From: Ectothiorhodospiraceae bacterium BW-2
GTDB taxonomy: Bacteria; Pseudomonadota; Gammaproteobacteria; Thiohalomonadales; Thiohalomonadaceae
Direction: 5' to 3'
NCBI GenBank assembly: GCA_008375315.1
Contig: CP032507.1
Location: forward strand, 2,479,001-2,543,000
DNA: 64,000 nt
Both the position numbers and the translations under genes were made by a program. Under the pieces are notes generated by a model. The model was not told where the DNA came from, made no database searches, and saw nothing but the letters and a program-made list of their open reading frames with translations. The stretch's first letter is position 1, and the number at the start of each line of letters is the position of its first letter. This document shows positions 1-9,056 of the stretch, piece after piece.

Positions 1-1
1 A

Positions 2-823
2 CGGGAGGGGGAGAGCCCTGAACTGGTCTGGTTGAGCGCCACCCCCGGCTGTGAGGAGAGTGTCATTATGGGTATTCAGCAGGTGATTGGTGATCAGACC
101 CCGATCGCCGGTGGTAGCGCTGCCGATAATAGTGTGGCGGGGGGGTGGTCGCTCTTTAACCAGCAGCAGCAAGAGCGGCAGGGGGTATTGGTGACGGCGT
201 TCTATCCCTCGGTGGAGCTCTCGTTCGCCTTTCACAGCGGTTACTATCCGACAGCGTTTCGCGGTGTGGTGACGCGCTCTAGTGGGCGGACAATTTGGGA
301 GATCGATCACCAGTGCGCCGCCGCTGTCTATAACCGTTGGATCGACCACCGTCTCGATGAGGTGATCGCCCAAGGTGGGGGGAGTATTCTGTCGCAGACC
401 ACACTCTTTCCGTTAGGACGGGTGGGGGGAGATGGCAGTCAGCGCTATAAACTGTCACACCCAGAGAGCATCACTGCCGCAGGAGGGCTGGCGCTCTTTA
501 CCGATATGAGTGAGGGCGAGGAGCTAATTTTAATGGAGGGCTCTAGCGAGTCTCTCATTCATCGAGCCGGACGGGTGGCCGATGAGGCGTTAACGATTGC
601 CGACATGGCTGCCGAGGGGTCGAGTGGCGCGTTAGTCATCTACTGCGCCGGCTGTATGTTGACAGTCGAGGCGCAGATGGGGGAGGTGGTCGAGTCGATC
701 AAAAGCGCCATTCCAGCGGTGCCGTTTTTAGGTGCCTTCACCTTTGGCGAACAGGGCTGTTTTATCGATGCGGGCAATTTGCATGGAAATTTAATGATCT
801 CGATCGTTATTTTTGGTCGTTAA
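2..823 (+). CDS. FIST domain sensory protein, 5' end outside window
   Basis: The frame is open from the first bases of the window, so the N-terminus is missing; the first in-window start candidate is a TTG at 32. The segments PGCEESVIMGIQQVIG and TPIAGGSAADN fit the FIST N-terminal domain. The later ALVIYCAGCML and PFLGAFTFGEQG segments fit the FIST C-terminal domain. FIST proteins are proposed intracellular small-ligand sensors coupled to signalling proteins. The stop lies 6 bases before the hybrid histidine kinase start, so the two are probably one operon and the FIST protein may feed signals to the kinase. No membrane segment is visible. Family assignment is by recognition of conserved segments; the ligand is unknown. 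Confidence 0.8.
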   Translation, partial: REGESPELVWLSATPGCEESVIMGIQQVIGDQTPIAGGSAADNSVAGGWSLFNQQQQERQGVLVTAFYPSVELSFAFHSGYYPTAFRGVVTRSSGRTIWEIDHQCAAAVYNRWIDHRLDEVIAQGGGSILSQTTLFPLGRVGGDGSQRYKLSHPESITAAGGLALFTDMSEGEELILMEGSSESLIHRAGRVADEALTIADMAAEGSSGALVIYCAGCMLTVEAQMGEVVESIKSAIPAVPFLGAFTFGEQGCFIDAGNLHGNLMISIVIFGR

Positions 824-829
824 CTGACG

Positions 830-2605
830 ATGGAGGTCGAAAAACGGCAACCGCCTCATCAGGCTAACAACGAGGAGCTGCTAGAGACGCAGCTACAGTT
901 AGAGCGGATTGTCGCTCAGGAGAAGCATCTTCGCGGCGAGGCGGAGGGGATTCTTAATGGACTGAAGATTTTAAACAGCTCGACCTCGCCACAGCAGATG
1001 TTTATTGCGCTGCTAGAGCTGCTACGCCAATTTATCCCCTTTGAAGAGGCGATGATCTTAATTGAGGAGGAGGGCGTACTGTTAGCCGCAGCGACGACCT
1101 CGCCCCCGTTAGCCGACTGCCGTTGGCAGCCGCAGGCGCTATTTCGGCGGGTGTTAGACGGTAAGATTGTCGCCTCTTTTGATGTCACCCCGATCCCTGA
1201 GTGGCAGCAGCTACAGCAGCTTAAACTGTCGGTTAAGTCGGCACTACACGCACCGCTGCAGACCAAATCGACTCGGGCTATTTTAGTCTGTACCCACTCT
1301 GAGCCGGCCAAGTTCAATAAACAGCATGTTAAGCTGCTAGAGCGATTCTCGCCACTTACCAATCAGGCACTCTTTAACCTAGAGCATCGGCTCGATTTAG
1401 AGCGCACCGTCGAGGAGCGCACGGCCGAGTTACGAGACGCGAAAGAGCGAGCAGAGGCGGCTAATCGGGCGAAAAGCGAATTTTTGGCCACGATGAGCCA
1501 TGAGATTCGCACCCCCATGAATGGCGTGTTAGGGATGGCTGAACTGCTGCACGCTACCGAGCTCAATTCACAGCAGCAGAGCTATCTGCACCACATGATC
1601 GCCTCGGCCAAACTGCTGCGAACTATTATTGACGATATTCTCGACTTTTCGAAAATCGAATCCTCTCGCCTGATATTAGAGCGGGCACCGTTTGATCTGT
1701 CGCAGTTACTCCAGACAACCCTAGAGCTGATTCGGCCCGCGACCGATAAATGGGGCGTGGCGCTACTTTGCGAACTCGATCCCTGTTTGCCACCGCGGTT
1801 TTACGGTGACAGTAGTCGGGTGAAGCAGATTCTGTTAAACCTACTTAGCAACGCGGCTAAATTTACCCATCAGGGGCAGATTAAGCTGAGCGTAGCGCTT
1901 AAACAGCAGCAGCAACAGCGTTTACAACTGCTGTTTGTGGTTGAAGATAGCGGTATCGGCATCGAGCCGGAGAAGATTGCCGGACTGTTCGAGCGCTTTA
2001 CCCAAGCCGATAGCTCGACGACTCGTAACTATGGGGGAACCGGACTAGGGTTAGCTATCTGTAAAGCGCTAGTTGAGTTAATGGAGGGGGAGATTGAGGC
2101 TGAGAGTCGTCCGGGGGAGGGGAGTCGGTTTCAGTTCTATATCTCGCTAGAGCCGATGAGAGGTGGGGAGGTGGCCGATCCTGCCTTAGCTAAGAGCGCC
2201 ACGACTGCTACCTCCGCGGCACTATCGATTCTTTTGGTCGAAGATAATCGAGTTAACCAAATTGTGGCTAAAGAGCTGCTAGCCTCTTTAGGGCATGAGG
2301 TGGTGGTGGTGGATGATGGTCAGGCGGCGATAGAGCTGCTGCTGAGGCGGGGCGAGCACTTCGATCTTATCTTTATGGATATGATGATGCCGCGACTCGA
2401 TGGGCTCGAAGCGACCCGCGCTATTCGTGGTCGGCAGATGGTTCCGGCCACTGTACCTATTATTGCGATGACGGCCAATGCCATGGCAGAGGATCGGCAG
2501 CGCTGTCTCGATGCCGGTATGGATGACTATATTGCCAAGCCGATTTCGGGCCAAAATCTGCAACGGCTATTGTCGCGCTGGGCAGACACTCTCTCCTGTG
2601 TTTAG
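830..2605 (+). CDS. Hybrid sensor histidine kinase with C-terminal receiver
   Basis: 591 residues without membrane segments, so a cytoplasmic sensor. Residues about 45-185 look like a GAF domain, followed by a short coiled coil (185-215). HisKA has the H-box [11 protein letters not shown] with phospho-acceptor His224. HATPase_c has the N-box [12 protein letters not shown] (334-345), DSGIGI and GGTGLGL. The receiver (about 465-591) carries acidic E471-D472, phospho-acceptor Asp517 in FMDMMMP and Lys570. It is probably translated with the upstream FIST gene (6-base gap). No output domain follows the receiver, so phosphate probably passes to a separate Hpt or regulator. The last codons (TLSCV) appear altered: array units downstream keep the same 3' end with a stop directly after TLS, suggesting an insertion at about 2598. 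Confidence 0.93.
   Translation: MEVEKRQPPHQANNEELLETQLQLERIVAQEKHLRGEAEGILNGLKILNSSTSPQQMFIALLELLRQFIPFEEAMILIEEEGVLLAAATTSPPLADCRWQPQALFRRVLDGKIVASFDVTPIPEWQQLQQLKLSVKSALHAPLQTKSTRAILVCTHSEPAKFNKQHVKLLERFSPLTNQALFNLEHRLDLERTVEERTAELRDAKERAEAANRAKSEFLATMSHEIRTPMNGVLGMAELLHATELNSQQQSYLHHMIASAKLLRTIIDDILDFSKIESSRLILERAPFDLSQLLQTTLELIRPATDKWGVALLCELDPCLPPRFYGDSSRVKQILLNLLSNAAKFTHQGQIKLSVALKQQQQQRLQLLFVVEDSGIGIEPEKIAGLFERFTQADSSTTRNYGGTGLGLAICKALVELMEGEIEAESRPGEGSRFQFYISLEPMRGGEVADPALAKSATTATSAALSILLVEDNRVNQIVAKELLASLGHEVVVVDDGQAAIELLLRRGEHFDLIFMDMMMPRLDGLEATRAIRGRQMVPATVPIIAMTANAMAEDRQRCLDAGMDDYIAKPISGQNLQRLLSRWADTLSCV
2522..2597 (+). repeat. Kinase 3'-end segment copied in the tandem array
   Basis: These 76 bases recur in array units 1-11 (for example 18577-18652) with two mismatches (2551 and 2590). 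In the array they are fused, out of frame, behind the first 38 codons of the locus B giant gene. Confidence 0.88.
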
Positions 2606-2620
2606 ATAGGAAAGAAAAAT

Positions 2621-3802
2621 TTGAAAAAGAAACTTTTAGTTGATTTGTTTGCAGGTGCTGGAGGTCTTTCGCGTGGTTTGGAAATGGCTGGTTTTTCACC
2701 AATATTGGCAAATGAAATTGACCAAAATTATGCAGATACCTACAAGCGAAACCATTCAGATACAGAGGTTGTTGTCGATGATATCCGAGAGATCTGCGAA
2801 GGAGATTTGAAGAAAAGCCTTGGCTTGAAAGTTGGCGAGCTAGATTTGCTTGCAGGCGGGCCGCCTTGCCAAGGCTTCTCTATAAATGCACCAATCCGAA
2901 GCCTTGATGATAAACGAAATCATCTATTTAAAGATTATTTGCGCATTGCAGAAACACTTAAGCCTAAAGCTGTATTGATTGAAAATGTACCTGGCATTGT
3001 ATCTTTAGGAAAAGGAACAGTTGTTGAACAAATTTATAAAGAGCTTGACAGGATGGGCTATAGTGTTTGCCATAAAATATTATTTGCAGGCCATTACGGA
3101 GTGCCGCAAATGAGATTCAGAACCACCTTTATTGCAATTAAAGGTCGAGGAAAAAAGATAATTTTTCCTGGGCCTACTTATAACGCAACAGCAGTTGCCA
3201 ATTTCACTGGTGCAAAAGAACTTTGCATTAACATCCCGCCGTTGTTTGCACAGCACTTAAAAACCCACACAAGTGTATGGGATGCAATATCAGATTTGCC
3301 AGACATAGAATCGGGAAATACTAACGGTATATTTGACTATCGGACAGAGCCAAAAAGCGAATATCAACAAACTCTTCGCATAGGCTCCAAGCGCATTGAA
3401 AACCATATTTGCTCAAAACTTGGCAAGATTAATTTAGAGCGACTAAAACATATACCGCAAGGCGGTAGCTGGAGAGATATTCCATTTGATTTGTTACCCG
3501 CGGGATTAAAGCGTGCTCGTCGAAGTGATCACACTAAACGATATGGAAGACTTCACCCTGATGGGTTATGTTCAACGGTGTTAACTAAATGTGACCCGCA
3601 TTGGGGTAGCTTCTTCCATCCGGTACAAGATAGGGTTATATCTGTTAGGGAGGCTGCGAGAATACAATCGTTCCCAGATACATATATTTTCTATGGAAAC
3701 ATCACTCAGCAATATGAACAAGTAGGCAATGCTGTTCCACCGTTTTTGGCAAAATCAATCGGTGAAACTATATTAAAAATGATTGGGGACGATGATGAGT
3801 AG
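2621..3802 (+). CDS. DNA (cytosine-5-)-methyltransferase
   Basis: 393 residues, starting at a TTG (2621) that gives the expected N-terminus MKKKLLVDLFAGAGGLSRG and has an AGGAAAG Shine-Dalgarno just upstream. The C5-MTase motifs are in canonical order: motif I DLFAGAGG (8-15, AdoMet binding), motif IV GGPPCQGFS with catalytic Cys83, motif VI ENVPG (121-125), motif VIII QMRFR, a target-recognition region, and motif X YEQVGNAVPPFLA near the C-terminus. It transfers a methyl group from AdoMet to cytosine C5. The next gene overlaps its end and resembles the NotI endonuclease, so this is probably the protective enzyme of a type II system. Base composition is AT-rich compared with both sides, suggesting horizontal acquisition. 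The recognition sequence cannot be read from the protein. Confidence 0.93.
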   Translation: MKKKLLVDLFAGAGGLSRGLEMAGFSPILANEIDQNYADTYKRNHSDTEVVVDDIREICEGDLKKSLGLKVGELDLLAGGPPCQGFSINAPIRSLDDKRNHLFKDYLRIAETLKPKAVLIENVPGIVSLGKGTVVEQIYKELDRMGYSVCHKILFAGHYGVPQMRFRTTFIAIKGRGKKIIFPGPTYNATAVANFTGAKELCINIPPLFAQHLKTHTSVWDAISDLPDIESGNTNGIFDYRTEPKSEYQQTLRIGSKRIENHICSKLGKINLERLKHIPQGGSWRDIPFDLLPAGLKRARRSDHTKRYGRLHPDGLCSTVLTKCDPHWGSFFHPVQDRVISVREAARIQSFPDTYIFYGNITQQYEQVGNAVPPFLAKSIGETILKMIGDDDE

Positions 3803-4700
3803 AAAAAAAGATCTAATTGAAGTGTTTGGATACAGTCCCGATGACTTAACACAGAGTGTCCGAGCACTTTGGAGTATGGGGGGATGCCCATTCACCAATA
3901 AAGGCTGCATTAAAATTAATCACGATCAAACCATAATCTATGGAACATGCAGTGTAACCTCACCGTATGGCGATATTATTATTTTTCCAAATAGACTATA
4001 CATTAACACTTACGAAGTTTTGGCTAAGGTGAGTCAAGATGCTTTCGGAGATAACTTACCATTCTTAATGTATGATCAATTTATTGAAAAAAGGGCTTTA
4101 CATTCAGAATATATCGTTGCACTCGGTAAGAATTCTGGAAGAGAGATACAAGTCGGTCGATCTTTATCAATGGATTGGGTTTTGGCGCATATTTCAGAAG
4201 CCAAATTGATTGAGTATGTAGGCATAGAGGTTCAAAGCATAGATATTACAGGAAATTATCGCGATGCATGGCATGCCTATAAGAATTTCAAAAAGAACAG
4301 TGATCGAGATACGCTGCCATCATCTCAACATGGCCTCAACTGGGCCAATGTTCACAAGCGTTTAATACCCCAAATAATCCGAAAAAGTATGGTGTATTCA
4401 TGTTCAAATCTAGTCAAGAAGGGCCTTTATTTTATATTGCCAGATATTGTCTATCAGAAATTTGAGGAAATTGTTGGTAGTGATATCCCATTGGTTGATG
4501 ATTTAAGTCATGACACCATAACGGTTTATACCTATGAATTAGGTGAGTCGGTTCCGTATGGTAGTCAGAGAAATTTAGTTCAAGTTAGAAAATTGAGATT
4601 CAATTTAGATGAGTTTTCAAATCGTTTTATTTCAGGCCCGAATTTACCAAGTGGTGAAGATTTAGATCAAGTAGTCAAAAGGGTTCTTGGGGTGGGCTAA
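3792..4700 (+). CDS. NotI-like type II restriction endonuclease
   Basis: I chose the ATG at 3792 because it follows GGGGAC; a TTG at 3783 is also in frame. About 302 residues, overlapping the methyltransferase end by 11 bases. By memory of NotI, several blocks match: a Cys-rich N-terminal part (Cys32, Cys39, Cys53, then FPNR where NotI has CPNR), the block SMDWVLAHISEAKLIEYVG followed by IEVQSID, and GLNWANVHKRLIPQI. In NotI the Cys residues hold a structural iron and the later block carries the PD-(D/E)XK-type active site; here Asp128 and Glu146-x-Gln148 are the candidates. The fourth Cys appears to be Phe65, so metal binding may differ. Pairing with a C5-methyltransferase supports the call. 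No alignment was run. Confidence 0.72.
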   Translation: MMSRKKDLIEVFGYSPDDLTQSVRALWSMGGCPFTNKGCIKINHDQTIIYGTCSVTSPYGDIIIFPNRLYINTYEVLAKVSQDAFGDNLPFLMYDQFIEKRALHSEYIVALGKNSGREIQVGRSLSMDWVLAHISEAKLIEYVGIEVQSIDITGNYRDAWHAYKNFKKNSDRDTLPSSQHGLNWANVHKRLIPQIIRKSMVYSCSNLVKKGLYFILPDIVYQKFEEIVGSDIPLVDDLSHDTITVYTYELGESVPYGSQRNLVQVRKLRFNLDEFSNRFISGPNLPSGEDLDQVVKRVLGVG

Positions 4701-4822
4701 GTGCATGACAAGGCGCTGCATTGCCGCTGGTGAGCTTGGTCGTTAGCAAACGCCTAATGGATAAAGTATGAGGGGTCTATTTACGAATAAGAGTAAAATA
4801 AAAATAGAGGTTGAGAGTGATT

Positions 4823-4867
4823 ATGAGTAGTATCTTGAAAAATATTTATGCGACTCTACCTCGATAA
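4823..4867 (+). CDS. 14-codon ORF overlapping the PIN gene start
   Basis: ATG at 4823 encodes MSSILKNIYATLPR and stops inside the next gene. It could be a leader that couples translation to the PIN ORF, which lacks a Shine-Dalgarno, or the stub of a deleted antitoxin. The evidence is position only. Confidence 0.2.
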   Translation: MSSILKNIYATLPR

Positions 4868-5111
4868 CTGCTGTCTGAATCGCCCTTTTGACGATCAATC
4901 CAATTTGCGGATTCATCTGGAATCTGAGGCGATTAAAACGATACTGAAACAGTGTGATACCGGTGACTGGCAGCTATTGGTCAGTGATGTGCTGCTGTTT
5001 GAAATTGCCAAAACACCGGATCAGGAGAAACGACAAAAACTATCTGCACTGATTGCGATTCCCCATCAAACTATTGCCCTAACAACCGACATTAACGAGG
5101 TACTGCAATGA
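4848..5111 (+). pseudogene. Truncated PIN-domain (VapC-like) toxin
   Basis: 87 residues beginning MRLYLDNCCLNRPFDDQSN, the typical start of a subgroup of PIN-domain proteins of about 140-155 residues. The first catalytic Asp (Asp6) is present. The protein ends at about the middle of the fold (TDINEVLQ), so the later acidic residues (the usual DALH and TTDD segments) are absent. The stop overlaps the ATG of the next gene (ATGA at 5108-5111). I infer a deletion or decay product, unlikely to be an active RNase. No ribosome-binding site is visible ahead of the ATG. Confidence 0.6.
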
Positions 5112-5326
5112 AAAATGAACCCTATCAAACCGATGCACAACTCCACCAGCAGGTATTTCAATTGTTAAGCAAACAGTTAGGTGCCGCTAACTTTATCCGC
5201 TTTATCCAGCATTACGAACAAGGTAACGGCGATTACACCAAGGATCGCGAAAGCTGGCAGGCAGGTTACACGGTTGATTCACTTGCCGACGAAATCATGC
5301 GGTGGAAAGAGCAGAATCAGGGATAA
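5108..5326 (+). CDS. Antitoxin-like small protein of a PIN toxin pair
   Basis: 72 residues; start overlaps the end of the PIN fragment by four bases (ATGA). The segment FIRFIQHYEQGNGDYTKDRESW resembles small proteins I have seen encoded beside PIN-domain toxins of this subgroup, where it is presumed to be the antitoxin. No DNA-binding motif is recognisable. With the toxin truncated it may be a relic. Function is inferred from context only. Confidence 0.5.
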   Translation: MKNEPYQTDAQLHQQVFQLLSKQLGAANFIRFIQHYEQGNGDYTKDRESWQAGYTVDSLADEIMRWKEQNQG

Positions 5327-5649
5327 ATTGACCCCTCCCGCATAATCTTCCTGATACTCTCCTCCGATAATTTCCTAAACTCGCCTGAACGGGCAATCTT
5401 CCCCGCAATCCATTTACCCGGTTTATTGGGATTTAACTATAGGGAGCTGACGAAGAGATGAACAGGGATGACTATACCCCTCCCCCCAACCCTCTCCCAC
5501 TGGGAGAGGGAGATTAAGGAGGGAGAGTGAACGGCTATGTACCCAGACCCACTAAAAACCCAATAGCCCCAAATTTTAGCTTGCCCCCTCCCAAGTCATT
5601 GGCTAGACTACCGCCTTATTTCCCACCACTGAAAGAGAGCTTAATCCCG
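5327..5649. other. Intergenic region upstream of locus A giant gene
   Basis: About 320 bases without a supported gene. It holds a C-rich inverted repeat around 5482-5510 (CCCTCTCCCA facing TGGGAGAGGG) of the kind often dispersed in genomes. The 30-base segment 5539-5568 is shared with the array. The frame upstream of the chosen ATG (5527-5649) is open, but its proline-rich product does not look like a protein start. Confidence 0.5.
5539..5568 (+). repeat. 30-base segment shared with the array units
   Basis: Identical over 30 bases to 18668-18697 and the equivalent place in the other ten chimeric units, where it lies 15 bases after the kinase-end relic. It marks the right edge of the putative island. 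Confidence 0.85.
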
Positions 5650-8600
5650 ATGTCAACCCTACGAGCCATCCTCTCCCTCCTACTTATCCTTAGTACATCA
5701 ACCGCCTTTAGCGGCCAGACGCTCACCCTAAATAACGGCTGGAACCTAGTCTCCCTCTACAGCGAAGCGGAGGAGGGGAGGGCGACCGTCGCCGAAACCT
5801 TCGCCATCGACGGCATCGAACGCATCTTCGCCTTTATCGACGGTCGCTGGCAATTTTACGATGCGACATCGAACACCGGTTCACTAGGGGCCGAACCCCT
5901 CACCCACCTACTCAACCGCGGCGTATGGATCAAGACCAGCCTCAGCAGTGATGCCCCCCCTATCGAACTGACCCTGACCGGCCCGAGCCACAGCCTCGAT
6001 CCCAACACCCTCAGCTCAGGCTGGAACCTCATCGGCCTAGGCAGCGGCCTCAACGACATCGACAGCTTTAACCAACAGATGGCCCTCTATCCCATCCGCC
6101 CCCAGCGCCTCTTCGCCTTTAGCAATGGTAGCTGGCAATTTCGTGACCTCACCAGCCACAGCGGTAGCCTCACCGACCTAGATCCCCACCACGGCCTCTG
6201 GCTCTACCTCAACACCGCCCTAACCCTCACCCAAAACAACCAAACCACCTCCCGCATCGACCTAGGCGACGACCTCTACGGCTACCTCTTTGCCGAAGGC
6301 ACCCCCCGCGATACCCCCCAACCCCTCACCCTACGACACAACAACACCGACTACCCACTCACCGTACCACAGGCCGACAACTACACCCTACAACTCCACG
6401 ACCCCTACGGCAGCGACTACGCCCCCCTCACCCTCAGCGGTGACACCGACCTAAGCGACCACCTCGCCCAGACCGAACGACTGCGCCCGACCCGACTCTA
6501 TGTTTACGGCCTACCCGACCAAAACAACCCCGCCACCCTACTGCAAGAGGTCGAACTCTACCAAAACGGCACCCTGCTCGGCACCCTCACCGACCCTGTG
6601 ACCGGCTTCGAACTCCCCCCCCTGAGCGCAAGCACCGAACTTACCCTCAAAAAATCGGGCTACCTCGACACCCTCCTCGAAACCACCGACCAACCGACCC
6701 TCTACGCCGTCATGCAACCGGCCACCTACCAGAGCGGCCAACTCCTCCAAAACCAACGCCTCAATGACGACTACACCGCTACCCGCCCCCTAGAGGCCAG
6801 CGCCCCCCTCGCCGTACCGAACAACGGCAACCACCAACTCGGTGCCGTCCTGCTCCACCGCAGCGGCCGCGACAACCCCAACCGCAGCCTCAGCATTCGC
6901 CTCACCCCCTACCAGAGCCAGAGCGCCATCCCCGACTTAGAACAACTCCAGAGCGCTGCCGCCCAAGACTTCCTCACCGAACAGAACCTCACCGAGCTAC
7001 CCGAACGCTGGCACTGGCAAGTGATAGCCGGCAGCCAACTCGACATCATCGACATCAGTCGCGAGACCCGACTTACCCTCAGCGAACGAAGCGCCGACTC
7101 CCTCGGTGCCTACGCCACCATCGACCCCTACCAGAGCCAACTCCTCCAGGGCGACCTCAACAACTACCGAGCCCTCCTCGAAGAGCTTCGCGATAGCCGC
7201 GACTACCCCACCTCCATCGACCTCTATGTTCGCACCGCAAGCGGCTGGCAAAAAGCGTCCGAGGGCGTCCGCATCATCGACCCCCTCACCGGTTACGATA
7301 ACCAAGAGAGCTACGCCGTCAAAGGCCAACTCCCCCTCAATCGCCCCCTCATCACCTCCGCCACCCCCGGCAGCCTCATGAGCCAACAGAACAGCGGCGG
7401 CCTCTACGACTACGCCTTTGTCCTCAAACAGAACGCCCCAATACAGCGTGATCTCACCCTCACCCTCATCGACGCACAAGGCCAACCCCTCCCCAACGCC
7501 CTCATCGCTCTCGACTGGACTCGCTGGGGGCTGACCGATACCAATGGCCAATACACCTTCACCAACCTCACCCTACCGCTCGACCGCACCGCCCTCAACT
7601 TCGAAGCGATACACACCAGCACCGCCCGCACCCCCCTCACCCTCAGCATCAACGACCTAGTCGATACCCCCGCCCCGAGCGCCACCCTAGCACTCAACGA
7701 CACCCTCAACCGCCCCCTCAACCGTCTCCTTGAGAGCCAACAACTCACCCTCACCGGCAGCATCGTTGATAGCCAAAGCGGCAGCCCCATCGTCGGAGCC
7801 AGAGTTCGCCTCCAAGCCCCCGCCGCCCTAGCCAACCTCCACTACCACCAAGGCACCTTTAGCGCCTACCAGCTCCACCAAGCCAACTACACCTGGCAGA
7901 TCCGCATCCGCCCCGGCACCACCAGCCGCCTCTTGCGCCTACTCGACAATCAGTGGCGCACCCTCAAACAGGCCAGCGGTAGCCAAAACGGCCACCGCCT
8001 CACCCAAAGCGAACTCCTGCAAGAGCTCATCATCGCCAGTGACGACCAAGACCCTAACGCCCCCTTCACCCTCGTCGGCGACTTCGACCTCAGCCTCACC
8101 GTTGAGCACGACCTCGACCAAAATGGCACCATCGACTACACCGAAACCGCCACCAACATGGGCGTCAGCATCGCCCTCAACGAAACCTACCTCACCCTAA
8201 ACGGCAGCGCCACCGCTGATGAGCGCTACCAACTAAACGGTGGCCCCGACCAAGGCTTCTTTCTCCTCAAACGACTCGATGCTAACGCCCCCGCAGCCGA
8301 CGCCCTCTGGCAACTCCGCCTCGGCGAGACCACCCTCAGCCTCAACACCCAACCGACCCCCATGATTAGCTGGAAACAGCTCCTACAACACCTCTCCGAC
8401 CCGACCACTCTCGCCAACCTCATCACCAGCGGCGCCATCGAAGGGAGCGACTTAGCCCTCACCGCCACCCTAAACGGCACCGACTACAGCCAACCCCTAC
8501 GCCTAGCCGCCCCCTACGCCGACGAACCCCTCTCCATCCTCACCCTCCAAAACGGCAGCGCCACCCCCGGCCAAGGCCTCCCCGAACGGATAGCCCGCAC

Positions 8601-8844
8601 CGACGAGCGCGGCCGCTACCAATTTAACGACATTAACCCCGCCTTTAACGGCGACAGCTTCGCCAGCCTCACCCTCGAAGCGAGCCACCCTAGCTACCAA
8701 CCCCACCCCCAACCCTCCTGCCCCCCTTTGAGAGCGCCGCCCTCAACCAGACCCTCAACCTCACCGCCATCCCGACTCGCGATGTCACCGTCAGCGTCAA
8801 CCTCAGCAACACCACCCCCGCCGCCAACGCCACCGTCCGCCTAG
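5650..8844 (+). CDS. Locus A giant secreted protein, N-terminal part (frameshifted)
   Basis: The ATG at 5650 gives a clear signal peptide (MSTLRAILSLLLILSTS, cleavage near AFSG), so the product is exported. Two similar modules follow (about residues 25-100 and 118-200), each with NGWNLV or SGWNLIG, FAFIDGRWQFYD or FAFSNGSWQFRD, and GVWIKT or GLWLYLN. The rest is beta-rich, with likely carboxypeptidase-regulatory-like folds (NALIALDWTRWGLTDTNGQY). Homology to the locus B paralogue stops at about 8720. After that the frame encodes a proline/serine-rich tail to 8844 while the true sequence continues in another frame (PFESAALNQTLNL from 8724). One missing base in the C-rich stretch 8701-8726 would explain it. 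The gene is strikingly C-rich and G-poor on the coding strand. Likely a cell-surface or released adhesin-like protein; no enzyme domain seen. Confidence 0.8.
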   Translation: MSTLRAILSLLLILSTSTAFSGQTLTLNNGWNLVSLYSEAEEGRATVAETFAIDGIERIFAFIDGRWQFYDATSNTGSLGAEPLTHLLNRGVWIKTSLSSDAPPIELTLTGPSHSLDPNTLSSGWNLIGLGSGLNDIDSFNQQMALYPIRPQRLFAFSNGSWQFRDLTSHSGSLTDLDPHHGLWLYLNTALTLTQNNQTTSRIDLGDDLYGYLFAEGTPRDTPQPLTLRHNNTDYPLTVPQADNYTLQLHDPYGSDYAPLTLSGDTDLSDHLAQTERLRPTRLYVYGLPDQNNPATLLQEVELYQNGTLLGTLTDPVTGFELPPLSASTELTLKKSGYLDTLLETTDQPTLYAVMQPATYQSGQLLQNQRLNDDYTATRPLEASAPLAVPNNGNHQLGAVLLHRSGRDNPNRSLSIRLTPYQSQSAIPDLEQLQSAAAQDFLTEQNLTELPERWHWQVIAGSQLDIIDISRETRLTLSERSADSLGAYATIDPYQSQLLQGDLNNYRALLEELRDSRDYPTSIDLYVRTASGWQKASEGVRIIDPLTGYDNQESYAVKGQLPLNRPLITSATPGSLMSQQNSGGLYDYAFVLKQNAPIQRDLTLTLIDAQGQPLPNALIALDWTRWGLTDTNGQYTFTNLTLPLDRTALNFEAIHTSTARTPLTLSINDLVDTPAPSATLALNDTLNRPLNRLLESQQLTLTGSIVDSQSGSPIVGARVRLQAPAALANLHYHQGTFSAYQLHQANYTWQIRIRPGTTSRLLRLLDNQWRTLKQASGSQNGHRLTQSELLQELIIASDDQDPNAPFTLVGDFDLSLTVEHDLDQNGTIDYTETATNMGVSIALNETYLTLNGSATADERYQLNGGPDQGFFLLKRLDANAPAADALWQLRLGETTLSLNTQPTPMISWKQLLQHLSDPTTLANLITSGAIEGSDLALTATLNGTDYSQPLRLAAPYADEPLSILTLQNGSATPGQGLPERIARTDERGRYQFNDINPAFNGDSFASLTLEASHPSYQPHPQPSCPPLRAPPSTRPSTSPPSRLAMSPSASTSATPPPPPTPPSA

Positions 8845-9056
8845 GCGACCGCACCCAAACCACCGACAGCCAAGGCCAGACCACCTTCACCGCCGTCCCC
8901 CTCGGCAGCTACCACCTGAGCGCCACCCCCACCGAAACCGGCTACGACCTCGCCAGCGACACCCTCACCGTCCAACAGAGCCTAACCGATCCGACCGCAC
9001 CGCTGACCCCCACCCTCACCGCCACCACCAGCGAATGGCTCTCCCCCCTACCACCC

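Larger units (their letters stand above)
2598..5538. other. Putative inserted island: restriction-modification plus toxin-antitoxin
   Basis: In array units the kinase-end repeat (as 18577-18652) and the 30-base segment found upstream of the locus A giant gene (as 18668-18697) are only 15 bases apart. Here the same two segments are separated by this 2.94 kb stretch. Its genes are visibly AT-richer than the kinase and giant gene. The simplest reading is an insertion that replaced about 15 bases. No transposase, integrase or clear direct repeat was seen at the edges. Confidence 0.55.

Noticed and set aside
3783-3791. TTG start for the NotI-like gene
   Set aside because: The ATG at 3792 has better Shine-Dalgarno spacing and needs no rare start.
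4701-4847. Possible integron attC site after the NotI-like gene
   Set aside because: Some inverted complementarity and a GTTAG-like stretch are present, but the R', L' and core consensus boxes are not convincing.
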